Below, in pieces: positions 34,157 through 44,777 of a stretch of 64,000 nt of DNA; the first letter of the stretch is position 1; each line of letters starts with the position of its first letter. This DNA is from Codonopsis lanceolata. Lineage: Eukaryota; Streptophyta; Magnoliopsida; Asterales; Campanulaceae. The position numbers were made by a program, and so were the translations under genes. The stretch is from positions 54,949,573 through 55,013,572 of the forward strand of contig CM028381.1 in assembly GCA_013146195.2 (NCBI GenBank), in the 5' to 3' direction. The notes beneath the pieces were generated by a model. That model was given only the letters and a program-made list of their open reading frames with translations, made no database searches and was not told the DNA's origin.

Positions 34157-34699
34157 TCAGGGCCTCAGTAACTGGTTGTTTGCCCTTGGCCTTGGGAGCA
34201 GGGGCAGCAGAGGAGGGGGCCACCTTTGTTCAGTGATGCTTGCTAGGAGTCTGGCCTCGATCCATTTTGTGAAGTAGTCCACCGCAACTATCACAAATTT
34301 GTTCTTTCCTTTAGCGAGATGGAATGGCCCGATCAGGTCAAGTCCCCACATTTCGAAAGGCCATGCTGCGATTACTAGGGTTTGAGGTGCCGAGGGCAGT
34401 CTTAGGATGTTAGCAAATTTTTGACATTTGTCGTATTTTCGGCCATATACCTCGGCATCCTTTCTTAACGTCGGCCAGTAGTATCCATGAAAAATGATCC
34501 TGTCGGCCAAAGTTCGTGCCCCTGGATGGCTTCCACATACCCCTCCGTGCACCTCAGCCAGTAGTCCTTGTGTGATTTCTGGTCGGACACACCTTAGACG
34601 AGGCTTTGTGAAAGATCGCCTGTATAGTACATCCCCAATTACGGTGTATCTGGCCGACCTTCTTGCCATTGCACATCCTTGCTCTTTGTCGCTGGGCAA
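34157..34699 (-). pseudogene. Tat integrase, N-terminal part only
   Basis: The zinc-binding part (HGGVCGSHPGARTLADRI, HGYYWPTLRKDAEVYGRKYD, CQKF) and the start of the core (WGLDLIGPF, FVIVAVDYFTKWIEA) are present, giving the first catalytic Asp. After LLASITEQ the family match ends and only unrelated residues follow. The second Asp, the Glu and the C-terminal domain are therefore missing, so the enzyme cannot be active. A frame break separates it from the pol ORF ending at 34751. Confidence 0.88.
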
Positions 34700-34750
34700 T
34701 ATCCCCTGGTCGATGTACTTTTTGATGTCATCGATCCAGCACTCCGTGGC

Positions 34751-36790
34751 CTATTCTAGCATCATTATCTTTTCTTTATCAATGGTCGGGGTATCGAGGA
34801 TTTCGATCCATGTTTCTGTGGGAGCCTGGAGCTCACCGTGGCCATTTTGACCGGTGGCCATTTTGGAGAGGTGGTCTGCCTTTGTGTTTTCAGCCCTTCC
34901 TATTTGCTCCAGTTCCCAATATTCAAATTGGGCGAGGACGCTCAGGGCTAGTTCCCTGTATTTGTCCAGTGTCGGGTGGTTTACCCCGTACTCTCCCGAA
35001 ATCTGCTTCACGACGAGCTGGGAGTCACTGAAGATTAAGATTTGAGTAGCTCCTATCTCGGCGGCTAGTTCGGCACCTGCTATCAATGCTTCGTACTCGG
35101 CGACGTTGTTTGACGCTGGGAAGTTCAATTTAAAAGCTTTACTGATCTCTGTTCCTTCTGGTGTTACGAGTAGGATGCCTGCTCCATTGCCATTCTTGCT
35201 AGACGATCCGTCTACGAACAATGTCCAGGGCTGAGCCGGTCGCGTTTTGCGGGGCAGCTCTTGCCTGGGCACTTGTTCGCTAGTGGAGGGTCCTTGATCT
35301 AGTGCATGGCTCTTTCCTTCTGCCGAGGTGAATGAGGTTTCGGCAATGAAGTCTGCCAAGACTTGAGCTCTAATAGATTTTCTTGGGAGGTAGGTGATTG
35401 CATATTCCGTTAATTTGATGGCCCATTTCACCATCCTTCCAGCGACGTCAGACCTATGCAGGATCCTTTGCAAAGGAAAGTCGGTATATACCCTGATTTC
35501 ATGGGCTTTGAAGTACGGTTTCAATTTTCTCGCTGTTATCATCAGCGCGAGAATCACCTTTTCTATCTGCATGTACCTCGTCTCTACCCCGGTCAGTGCG
35601 TGGGACACATAATAGACGGGTCTCTGGAGTCCTCTTTCTTCTCGCAACAAGACCGATGCTATGGCTGTGTCCGTAACTGAGAGGTAGACGTGGAGTCTTT
35701 CTCCGGGTGTGGGGCAGCTGAGCAAGGGTAGACTGCCGAGGTATTTCTTGAGCTCGGCAAAGGTGAGGTCGCACTCTTTGTCCCATGTGAACTTTCTTGC
35801 CCCTTTTAAGATTTTGAAGAAAGGGAGGCTTTTTTCGGCTGACTTCGAGATGAATCTTCCCATGGCCACTATTCTCCCATTCAACTGTTGCACTTGTTTG
35901 ATACATATGGGGACCTTCATTTCGGCCAAGGCTTTAATTTTTTCGGGATTTGCCTCAATTCCACGCTCGTTTACCATGTACCCCAAAAATTTCCCTGTTG
36001 TTACGCCGAAAGCACATTTGGCGGGATTGAGCTTCATCTTGTTTTTTCTGAGGTTTGCAAAAGTTTCTCCAAGGTCGTCAATGTGGCCCGTTTCCTTGGT
36101 CTTGATCACCATATCGTCTATGTATGCCTCCACATTCCTCCCTAACTGGTCCCCAAAAACTTTGTTTACCATTCGCTGGTAGGTGGCCCCTGCATTCTTT
36201 AGGCCGAACGACATCATGTTATAGCAGTAAAGTGCACCTGCCGCTCGGAAAGCCGTGTTCCCTTGATCTTCTTTCCACATCCTGATTTGGTGGTAGCCTG
36301 AGTAGGCGTCTACGAAGCTTAAGATTTTGTAGCCCGAGATAGAGTCGACCAGCTGATCTATCCTCGGTAGTGGGTACCAGTCTTTTGGGCATGCTTCCTT
36401 CAGGTTGGCAAAATCGACGCACATCCTCCACTTTCCATTGTTCTTTTTTACCATCACAACATTTGTGATCCACGTGGGGTAGTGGATTTCTCTTATGATC
36501 TCGGCCCGTAGCAGTTTGGCTATTTCCTCCTTAATTGCATCTTGTTTTTCAGGAGAGAAATACCTCGGCTTCTGCTGGATGGGTACAAATGTTGGATCAA
36601 TGCTCAATTGGTGAACCGCTACTTCCTCGGCAATTCCCTCCATATCCTCGACTTTACAAGCGAAGACGTCCATGTTATTTCTCAAGAACTCGATGATAGC
36701 TCTTCTCTCTTCGCCCGCTATTTCCATTCCCACCTTGATTTTTTGGTCAGGGTAGTTGAAGTTTATGATGACTTTTTCTACATCCTCCAT
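34751..36790 (-). CDS. Tat pol: reverse transcriptase, RNase H and archaeal-type RNase H
   Basis: A 679-residue uninterrupted frame. Residues about 90-260 are the reverse transcriptase (WRMCVDFANLKEACPKDWYP, FVDAYSGYHQI, MMSFGLKNAGATYQRMVN), with the catalytic box YIDDM near residue 223. The first RNase H follows at about 330-450 (VYYVSHALTGVETRYMQIEK). The second, archaeal-type RNase H is at about 515-640: WTLFVDGSSSKNGNGAGILL with its Asp, NNVAEYEALIAGAELA with its Glu, FSDSQLVVKQISGEY. Two RNase H domains are diagnostic of the Tat clade. It is the longest intact frame in the window. The upstream part should be fused to protease; a stop at about 36908 separates them. Confidence 0.95.
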   Translation of the reverse strand: MEDVEKVIINFNYPDQKIKVGMEIAGEERRAIIEFLRNNMDVFACKVEDMEGIAEEVAVHQLSIDPTFVPIQQKPRYFSPEKQDAIKEEIAKLLRAEIIREIHYPTWITNVVMVKKNNGKWRMCVDFANLKEACPKDWYPLPRIDQLVDSISGYKILSFVDAYSGYHQIRMWKEDQGNTAFRAAGALYCYNMMSFGLKNAGATYQRMVNKVFGDQLGRNVEAYIDDMVIKTKETGHIDDLGETFANLRKNKMKLNPAKCAFGVTTGKFLGYMVNERGIEANPEKIKALAEMKVPICIKQVQQLNGRIVAMGRFISKSAEKSLPFFKILKGARKFTWDKECDLTFAELKKYLGSLPLLSCPTPGERLHVYLSVTDTAIASVLLREERGLQRPVYYVSHALTGVETRYMQIEKVILALMITARKLKPYFKAHEIRVYTDFPLQRILHRSDVAGRMVKWAIKLTEYAITYLPRKSIRAQVLADFIAETSFTSAEGKSHALDQGPSTSEQVPRQELPRKTRPAQPWTLFVDGSSSKNGNGAGILLVTPEGTEISKAFKLNFPASNNVAEYEALIAGAELAAEIGATQILIFSDSQLVVKQISGEYGVNHPTLDKYRELALSVLAQFEYWELEQIGRAENTKADHLSKMATGQNGHGELQAPTETWIEILDTPTIDKEKIMMLE

Positions 36791-36907
36791 GGGTTGTAAG
36801 ACTGGATGATCTTGTACCTCGAGGCTGTCGATTTCAGTCTTTTCGATCTCGCCGCTCGACGCTCCTTCTTCCTGGCGCGGGCCAGCTACCTCGACTTGCT
36901 TTGATTG

Positions 36908-37771
36908 CTATGGGGTAGAGCTTTCTCCGTCGAGCCCTCGGGCTCCTTTGGCAACTTGCTCGTCCTCTTTTCCCTCGGCCTCCTCCGACCTTTTCAGTCT
37001 CTTCTCTGCCTCTCTCCTCTCGTTTATGAGGTACTCCAGGGTGGTGCAAGCGTCATTTTTGAGGACTCCTACCCCACACGAGGTCATGTACTTGACCCTT
37101 TGGTGGGCCATTGATACGACCATCCGGAATATGGCCTGAGATGGTGCGCCGAGGATGGCATTGTATGGAGAGGGGGGATCGAGGACTAGGAAAGTGATTT
37201 CCTCACTCCTGGCGGTATCTCCTTCTCCGAGGTCGACTTTGAGGGTCACGGTTCCCTTTGCCATGACCTTGTGGCCTGTGAACCCTTCCAGTTGGACTCG
37301 GCTCGGAGTAAGGTGGGCATCGCCGAGCCCTAATGCCAGAAAGCATTTGTAGTACATCACATCCCTTCTAGCGCCCGTATCTATCAGGACCTGTTTGACG
37401 AGGCTGTTGTGTATACCAACTTGTAGGGTCAGCGGGTTTTGCCGAGCATATGAGTTAACGGCCAGCTCAGTGTCTCTAAAAACCATTTCACGCTCGACCA
37501 TCCCTTCCATGACGCTGTCGGCAGAGTTGTTCAAACAGTTGATTGCATTTTTCAAATGTGTGATACTTTGAGTCTCCTCTCGAATGGTGTTCACCACTGG
37601 CCTCGTGTCTGGTTGTCTGTTGTCGCCCCCAGAGCCCTCAGTCCGGGGGCGCGATTGTTGGCCTCTCTTGCCACGAACCTCCGATCTCCCTCGTTTATAA
37701 CCCTTTGTATCGCTCTTTTGAGCTGTATGCATTCTTCTGTGACGTGGCCGATCTCGTTGTGGAAGTTGCAT
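36908..37771 (-). CDS. Tat protease region
   Basis: A 287-residue frame. Around residues 125-160, LTLQVGIHNSLVKQVLIDTG followed by AR is the aspartic-protease active site with Asp-Thr-Gly. PSPYNAILGAPSQAIFRMVV follows, also typical. The C-terminus is Glu/Lys-rich. The frame ends with a TAG near 36908, just before the reverse-transcriptase ORF. Confidence 0.85.
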   Translation of the reverse strand: MQLPQRDRPRHRRMHTAQKSDTKGYKRGRSEVRGKRGQQSRPRTEGSGGDNRQPDTRPVVNTIREETQSITHLKNAINCLNNSADSVMEGMVEREMVFRDTELAVNSYARQNPLTLQVGIHNSLVKQVLIDTGARRDVMYYKCFLALGLGDAHLTPSRVQLEGFTGHKVMAKGTVTLKVDLGEGDTARSEEITFLVLDPPSPYNAILGAPSQAIFRMVVSMAHQRVKYMTSCGVGVLKNDACTTLEYLINERREAEKRLKRSEEAEGKEDEQVAKGARGLDGESSTP

Positions 37772-38322
37772 CTTTTTCTGGGGTTTCGGGTATCGAGGAG
37801 TGACTTCATGGGAAAGGGGGGTCGTATCTTGTTCTCTGTCAAGAAGACGTCCATGATGTGCTCCCTCGATGCATTGAGGGGGGTGGAGTCCTCCAACTCG
37901 TTGTCTCGTCTTGGGCCCCTAATTTCGCCGGTGAATTTGGCGCTCTTTTCCTCCTCTCTCCTCTTTGCCGGGTGGGCGTCATCTTGCCGAGCCCTCCTGT
38001 CTTTTCCTTTGTAGTTTTTGTCCGTGGCGAGGGTCTGGTCGGCAACACTAGCCGTGCACGGAGGGATGTGGCCTTTCGCCATGAGCTTGCTACTGGTGGA
38101 GGGTTGCTCGCCGTCCAGCAGAGCCACCCTTTGGGCTATTAGGAACATCTTACCAATCGTGTCCCTCGGTTTCATGAGGAGCTCGATTCGGCAGTTCCCT
38201 CGCATTAGGTCTGCTCCGAAGCACATTCTTATGGAGGTGTCAGGAATATCAGGGATTTGGTCCAGGACCTCTTTGAAGCGGGTCATGTATGAGAACACAG
38301 TCTCTGCACTTTCTTGTTTCAC
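37591..38322 (-). CDS. Tat gag, C-terminal part
   Basis: The segment has SAETVFSYMTRFKEVLDQIP and RGNCRIELLMKPRDTIGKMF, the end of a Retrotrans_gag-like domain, a Lys/Arg-rich middle, and a zinc-finger-like CNFHNEIGHVTEEC. It overlaps the protease frame at its end. The N-terminal half is in a separate ORF, with a break at about 38323-38552. Confidence 0.85.
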   Translation of the reverse strand: MKQESAETVFSYMTRFKEVLDQIPDIPDTSIRMCFGADLMRGNCRIELLMKPRDTIGKMFLIAQRVALLDGEQPSTSSKLMAKGHIPPCTASVADQTLATDKNYKGKDRRARQDDAHPAKRREEEKSAKFTGEIRGPRRDNELEDSTPLNASREHIMDVFLTENKIRPPFPMKSLLDTRNPRKRCNFHNEIGHVTEECIQLKRAIQRVINEGDRRFVAREANNRAPGLRALGATTDNQTRGQW

Positions 38323-38552
38323 GCTGCATAGGTTTGTCTAACTTTTTGGGAGGGCACCTGCCGAGGTGAACTTTTCAGAAAGGCCCCCTTGAAGTCATCT
38401 CAACAGGTGATAGAGTCATGGGCTAACCCATTGTACCACTGCTGGGCCTGCTTCTTCAGAGTTCCCGCAAATACTAAGCACCATAATATCGTCAAGTCTG
38501 GTCATTATGATCATTTTTAATTCGAACCACGTCGTGGTCGGGGCGTTGTCTT

Positions 38553-39600
38553 CTAGGTATAGTCTTCGAAGTATGGAATCTTCACTTTCGAGGGCACCTC
38601 CACTTCTCTTATCTGTTTAATGAATGACCCTCCTATTTTCTTGATTGTCGTGTTAGTTCCTGAGCTCTGCCGAGCTTCTAGTTTCTCCATCCATGCCCTT
38701 ATCTCGGCATCCGTCATTGGTCTGTCACCCTGTGCCGAGCCTACGACTTGTGTGGGGATGCCGTTGGCTCCCTTGTCTGCCTGAGGTACCTCGACCTCTT
38801 CCTCGGCCGTGTTTCTTATTGGGGACCCCAGGCGAGCCTTTTTTGCGAGTTGGCAAGACGGATGTCGGGATCTTGAGAGAACTTTGTTGGTTGAAGACTG
38901 GGCGTAGGGTTGGGACTCTCCTTCCTTGCTATGAGCCCGACGGTTATCTGTATCGAGGGAGAACCTTAGGCGAGAATGAAAGCTCGTCCTAGATCCCTCG
39001 CCGGCCATCCTTTTGCCGAGTCTTGACTTGACATTTGTGGTAAACTTCGCTCTTTTGGGTTTCTCAGCTCCCACCCTTTGCCAGATTGAGTTGGAGCGCG
39101 GGGGGGTGCTTTGCACGTTGATTATGGGCTCGGGCTCTGGGATCCGAGCTTTTTGTTGTAGCTCGTGCATGTTGGTCTCGGCCTCATGTATTTTTGTGTA
39201 CAGGGTTTTTTGGTGCTCCCAATACGCGTATTCCTGGTCTACCTGTTCTTGAACCGTAGATTTATTCGTTTTGTCTTGAGGTTGTTCCTCCTCGTTGGCT
39301 CTGGAAGACTCGATTTCGGTAAATCGTCCATCTCGGGGGTCGGCGTCGGCCTCCCTATACTTTTTGTTAGAGAGCCGTTTGGCCAGTGCAAGTCTTCGTT
39401 GGGCCCTCGCCAACACTTCGGTTACCGAGGCGCCGGAGTCCTGTCTTGTTGAGAGATCAGGGCCCCTTGCGTCCCTTCCCTCATTGTGTTCGGCCGGTTC
39501 TTTTTCAGGGCAGGTGGATGCGGCGGGGGTGACGTTTTTAAAGGCTTGCTTTTTTATTTCACCATCCTTTCTCGTTTGTGGACACTGACTGAGAAAGTCG
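38553..39600 (-). CDS. Tat gag, N-terminal part
   Basis: The frame is open up to 39692, but the sequence right of 39600 is primer-binding site and LTR, so translation must start further in. Features are a Gln/Glu-rich coiled-coil-like region (VDQEYAYWEHQKTLYTKIHE) and the conserved lead-in VEVPSKVKIPYFEDYT to the gag domain, after which the frame breaks. Gag would form the particle. Confidence 0.8.
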
Positions 39601-39601
39601 T

Positions 39602-39620
39602 TTCCCGGCAACGGAACCAA
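39602..39620 (-). other. Primer-binding site of the Tat element
   Basis: Minus-strand TGGTTCCGTTGCCGGGA, two bases inside the LTR, resembles TGGCGCCGTTGCCGGGGA, the site used by many plant gypsy elements (tRNA-Asp type), with two or three differences. Confidence 0.7.
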
Positions 39621-40861
39621 ACTGATCACGCTAATTTGGTGGTGACCTTGTCTTGTTGTCCACATATGAGGCAAGGATGAGGTAGCGTCCACTCATTCGT
39701 CTTCCTTGGTTACCTGCACAAAGTAAACAACAAACACCATTAAGGAGTCGGGGCGGCCCGACTAGAACCCTCCGGTATGAGAGTAAGATTTCCGGTGAGA
39801 AAAATGGATAATAAAGCCGTGATATTTGTTTGATAAGGGGTTGTGTAGACACCCCAATTTCGTACCCCTGGTATGTGACATGACATAAAATATCAAGACC
39901 TGTTAAAACATTAACAAATGTCAAGTTACAGGGTCAAAAGTGCAAAAGGACAAAGCAGGATGCGCAAAAGGACGAATTGCAGGGACCAAAGTGTTCAAAA
40001 ATGGCATAGTTTGGGAAATGGGTGTGGCCACCATTGAAATTGGGCATGGCTACCAAATTTCATGGGCTTGGCGCCCAAATCTTTTTTTACAGCAAATCTT
40101 CTTGCTACAGTTGCCGCAATTCACAACTCTCACAGCACATTGTACACTCGCTTGATGCATGAAGAAGGAAATGGGCGTGGCTACCAAAAGAATTGGGCAT
40201 GGCGCCCAAATCCATAGGGGGTGGCGCAAAAAATGCTTTCTTCGTATACTATTCATCAAACATTTTCCGTAATTCACAATTTCGACAGCGCAGTGTACCA
40301 CCATCTGATGCGAAAAGAAGAAAATTTATTTCCGTCGATGTCCCTGATTCAGCCTATAAATAGAGGCTTCAGTCGATCATTTTCAGTACTCCTTCCTGCG
40401 TAAAGCTTCTCCGCGTTAACGTTACGCTGGAGAATTAGAGAGCGGTGTGAGATAGTGAGTGATCACCTCAAAAAGCCTCGAAACCCTGTCAAACTTCCTC
40501 CAAACACAAAACCAACCGGTATGAGTGAACCTTAGCCCCCCAGCTAGGTATCCACCCTTTTTCCCGGTCCAAAAATCGTGGAAAGAGCAGTTGCTCTACC
40601 CGATTTAAAAGGCCAAATCAACCCATATAAGCCGTTATTCCACCCAACCAAATAAGCCAAAACCACAAAATTAAGCCGTCATTCTACCCGAGTGAGTGAG
40701 CCAAAAACACCATATATAAGCCGTCACTCTGCCCAAATTCACACAACACACAACACACAACAACATCAGCAGCAGCAATAAAAGTCTCCCTCTCCCGAGA
40801 GGACAGAGCGAGCACACCCTAGGCTGTTAGTAAGTTTTACTTTAAAGCTTTCATTTTGTAA

Positions 40862-41150
40862 AATTATTATTTCCAATCCGGCCCAATGTAAATATATAGC
40901 GCTTTGTCTGCCGGATTTAGTTAGGAAATAGTACTAAATATAGCCGTTATTATGGCCAAATATTTTTAGGTATATTTGTATTTATTTGCTTTATTTATTC
41001 ACTAAAGTCTTTATTTATAAAAGTATTATTTCCAATCCAGTCCAATGTAAATATATAAGCAGTTGTGCTGCCCGGATTTAATTAGGAAATAATACTAAAT
41101 GTAGCCGTTATTATGGCCAAATATTTTCAAGTATATTTGTAATTATTTGT
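40862..41150. repeat. Two-copy tandem block in the solo LTR
   Basis: Units at about 40862-40993 and 41023-41150 share CCAATGTAAATATATA, TAGCCGTTATTATGGCCAAA and GTATATTTGTA. Confidence 0.8.
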
Positions 41151-41446
41151 AAAAGAGACAGTTGCAAGTCTGTAAATAATGTAGACAAATGAATGTATTT
41201 GTAGGCAGTTAATGCTTTATTTATCTGTTAAATAAATATAACAAGAAGCATACTTTAGCCAAAAACTGTCTTGAGACCGAAAGGGCGAGTTGGGTGCCTA
41301 GCACCTTCCCAACTCGTAACTTAGCCTCCGAACCCGTTTTTTTTTTTGCAATCTATGGTTTTCTTTTTGGTTTTGCTTTATTTTTGCCTTAAAATAAAGA
41401 TGGCAACTCTAAAACATTTTGGATCCAGTGGGGCCTCGCAACATCT

Positions 41447-41860
41447 TTCTTTGCACTTTCACGTTCTCCCCTAAACAAGGGAGAATGGGAATGGAAAGGT
41501 GATGTATTCTTATGTCCTGGTATCCCCTAAACAAGGGATAACTTGACGTAGAAAACCCAAAGCACCCATAGTGATCCGAGATAGGCCATAAGGTTATTTT
41601 CATAAAATCCATAGTGGGGGCGCTGCAACATTCCTTCCTTGCACTTTCACGTTCTCCCCTAAATAAGGGAGAATGGGAATAGAAGAGTGATGCATTCCTA
41701 TATCCTGGTATCCCCTAAACAAGGGATAACTTGATGCGGGAAACCCAAAGCTCCCATATTGGATCAAAATCCACTAAAGGCAACCGAGGCGCATTCCAAC
41801 GCTTTCTCCTCCCGCACTTTTGATTTCGTCCTCCCCTAAACAAGGGAGGGTGGAACGGGA
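41447..41860. repeat. Two-and-a-half-copy tandem block in the solo LTR
   Basis: Units near 41447 and 41633 share TTTCACGTTCTCCCCTAAA and CCTGGTATCCCCTAAACAAG. A partial third unit lies near 41811-41860 (CCTCCCCTAAACAAGGGAGG). Each CTCCCCTAAACAAGGGAG is an imperfect palindrome. Confidence 0.8.
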
Positions 41861-42445
41861 GCAGTGGATGTCACCGCATCCGCACGTACGAGCACCCCTA
41901 TTCAAAGGCGCGCGGGGCGCGGGAGTACCTTTCCCGGGAACCCACAGGTTGTGATAAGGGAGTTTTGATATCTTAGAATTTTCTTACCTCTACAATAAAT
42001 GTGTGTCCTCTATTTATACCTGATCTTTCTGTTGACGTGGCGGCTGGTCATTGGGGAACACATTGCGACGTTTATTAAATACGTTGATGGTCTTTGTCAG
42101 AAATAAGTGGGTTGTGCGTTTGTCAGAGAGTTGGTATTTGCGTGTAGCGGTTTTACCGGGCCTGGGGAAGCTGCTTTGTCAGGCCGGGTGATGATTGATC
42201 TAACGCCAAGGCCGAGCGGTCTTGTGATCAGGTGTTTATTACTGCCGAGGCCGAGGGTATTAGAAGTCACTCTGGCTAGTCGAGGCCAAAGCTGTTGGAG
42301 GCCATGGGTTGTCTATTACTCGGCAACAATCAAACTCACGTTATCTCAGGGAACTATGTTCCTATGACTTCGTTACTAGCGGTTTTCTAAGTGGGGCCCT
42401 TTATTGTGTCGAGGATCATTTCCTCGATTTAATCCTTTCAAGACC

Positions 42446-44335
42446 AAAAGAGGTTAGAGGTTTGGAATCCAGTTATGGAAAAAGAGTAAAATATTTTAAA
42501 CTCAGTTATTTATGATTACTAACATTTATTTTGTTTGTAATATCTATAAGTCAGGGATCAGTGATAGTTTTAAAAACTATTTGTAGTAGTCTGAAAATTC
42601 AAAGAAGTAAACAGTAAATTTTAACTTTATTTTCTAACAAAACGCATAGATTCATCAATTGGTTTTTCATTTTCTTCATCTTATTGACATTATGACATGT
42701 TTTTTAAACTCATTTGTCTTAGCTTATTCATGGGTAATAACTGAAAACGCTACAGATTTTCTTAATATTTTGATACTCACCAACAAATCTATTATTATAG
42801 TTACAATTTTCTATATACATCTAATAATGTCTTTCCCGAACATATATTTTTAAGAAATAAAACTATATTATTTTTTAGTTTCAAATATTTTTTTAGTTTC
42901 GAATAAAGTTTTAGTCTCTTGAGTAAATGTATTTTTGTCATTTTAGAATACATTGGACGATATTTGTAACGATTATGATAGGAGGGCGTAAATGTTAACA
43001 AAATCAAAATACAAGACGAAATAAATAGAATTCAATAATGTAGGACCTAACTTTAAAATAGGTACAAGTCAAGAGATCAAATTATTATTTAATTATTCAT
43101 GGAATTAATTAGCATATGACAAATTTACTTGTTTAACCTTAATTAATAGTGAGTGATTTATTATAGTTAGGGTTATTTTTGTCCAAACATTACTTTTGTC
43201 ATAGTAAATTTCCTTGTTTTATCCTTAATTAAATGGTGGATAGTTTATTTGGTAAAATGTTATTTTTGTCTATCTATTAATTTGTAAGAAACAACCTTGA
43301 CTTTTATATATAGAGAGATAATTTCATGTTTTGGGGGGAGGGGGGAAAGACAGGTTGAAACGGTACGACCCGTTTTAACCAATCACAACTCGACATTCGA
43401 CTCGTTTAATAGTTGAGTTCTAACGGTTTCGACTCACTACTCATTCCAATCCAACCCAATTGTCAGCCCTACTACATGATAAGAAAATTTTATTCATCAA
43501 TTATATAGAAATAGAAAAATACATATTTTATTTATATTTTATAAATTTAAAATATAAAATATTTCATTCAAATAGTGGTGGGATAATAATTATAAAAAAA
43601 AAGATTAACTATATTGGTTGTTATGTTTGTTAGTTGATATGTGAGAGTGAAATATTACATTTTTAAAAGATATATAAAGAGTGTTTATTAGAGTGAATTT
43701 TTTTTAGAATGTTAAAAATGTAATTAGAACAGAAAAGAAGGTGGTTGAAGAGTTGTTTAGAGATCCAACATTTTTGATGCTATCCATCATTGTGGATGCT
43801 CTAGCTATTCGACTGTGAATATGATAATACTATAAATAACGTGCTTTGTGATTTTGGAAAAACAAATACATGTTGAATTTTTTATTCAAAAAAATACTCA
43901 TTTAATTTTTAAAAATTCAAACACGACAATAATTTAAAAACGAATGGGGTATTATTATTATTTTCTTTTTACTATTTTTAAAAGCACACACAACAAGACA
44001 ACTGTTTGAATTCTTCTTGATTACCACTCAAGATTCAACAAATGAATCAATTTGCCTCTTGCAAGAGTTGAACACTTGACCTATTGTCTTTCAACAATGA
44101 CAAAAACAGGATTGGCATGTTTCGTGGAGACTAGGTTTGAAATTCAATTTCCAACCATATATCAATTGCAAATAGATGGGTGCTTTCCAAGTAGGGGCCG
44201 AGAAAGTATTGTAGTTCTAACTTTGAAGCAAAAAAAAAAAATTTAATTTTTTAAAGGTTGGAGGGGATATAGACCGTACTTCAAACCCTTAATTTTTTAT
44301 TATTTTAATGCATTTAAAGGCTACAATTATATATA
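42446..44335. other. AT-rich intergenic spacer
   Basis: No gene is supported. A degenerate direct repeat of about 80 bp is visible at 43119-43277 (CCTTAATTAA...TTATTTTTGTC). Confidence 0.5.
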
Positions 44336-44630
44336 TGATGTCTTTGGTGTGGCTCGAACAAATGGTGTCTCTGATGAGGCTTTGAACACCCGATCTCTCG
44401 GTTGAGAGTAGTGAAGTACCAGGGTGTCTTTGGTAGGGCTTGAACACTAAATCTTTTCGTTAAGATAAGTGAGTAGCTAAATGAGGCCTTTGGGTAAGGC
44501 TTGAACAACAATGGTGCCTCTGAAGAGGCTTGAACACCCGACCTCTCTATTGAGAGATGTAAAGTCCAGGGTGTCTCTTGTGAGACTTGAACACCCGACC
44601 TCTCCGTTACGAGAAATGAGCAGTACCAGT
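44336..44630. repeat. About 60-bp degenerate tandem repeat with tRNA-like motif
   Basis: Units beginning GGTG(T/C)CT start at 44364, 44423, 44513 and 44570, with a divergent unit near 44336. Most contain TTGAACACCCGACCTCTC and a small CTCTC...GAGAG inverted repeat. On the minus strand this reads GGTGTTCAAG(T/C)C, similar to a polymerase III B box. Possibly tRNA/SINE-derived; uncertain. Confidence 0.6.
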
Positions 44631-44777
44631 TGAAACAGATTCAATAAAAAAAAAACCTACCAATGTATCATTTTACAATCTACCCCTCCAGAAGAGAAAT
44701 TGACAATAAACCTCAAAATTTTAATTTAAAAAATGGAAGACTTGGAAGTCTCCTCAAATTGGGCTAAAGAGAAAGGT

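Larger units (their letters stand above)
39844..41946. mobile_element. Solo-LTR-like insertion of 2103 bp in the Tat 5' LTR
   Basis: It begins TGTAGACACCCC and ends GGGAACCCACA, with target duplication GGTTG at 39839-39843 and 41947-41951. No coding capacity, primer-binding site or polypurine tract is seen, so a solo LTR left by recombination is the simplest reading. CCTATAAATAG near 40355 is a TATA candidate; if it is the promoter, the LTR is oriented plus. It contains two tandemly arranged internal duplications. The family is not identified. Confidence 0.75.
29029..42440 (-). mobile_element. Tat-type Ty3/gypsy retrotransposon (minus strand), with opposite-strand extra gene and nested LTR
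   Basis: The element is bounded by LTRs at 29029-29798 (3') and 39623-42440 (5', interrupted). Flanking 5-mers AGACT (29024-29028) and AGACC (42441-42445) form a near-perfect target duplication. On the minus strand it has gag, protease, reverse transcriptase, RNase H, a second archaeal-type RNase H and a truncated integrase; the second RNase H defines the Tat clade. On the plus strand it carries an additional gene (about 30197-33728). In a hand comparison of the first 225 bp the LTRs differ at about 5% of positions, so the insertion is not very young. Confidence 0.92.
39623..42440 (-). repeat. 5' LTR of the Tat element, split by a nested insertion
   Basis: Sequence homologous to the 3' LTR lies at 39623-39843 and 41947-42440. 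The junctions fit exactly with a 5-bp duplication GGTTG on both sides of 39844-41946. Confidence 0.92.

Noticed and set aside
35709..36182. Long plus-strand open frame (157 codons) opposite the Tat pol gene
   Set aside because: It is the antisense shadow of conserved reverse-transcriptase sequence and has no domain of its own.
44336..44630. CRISPR-like array or functional tRNA cluster
   Set aside because: Units are degenerate without unique spacers, and no unit folds as a complete tRNA. CRISPR is not expected in plant DNA.
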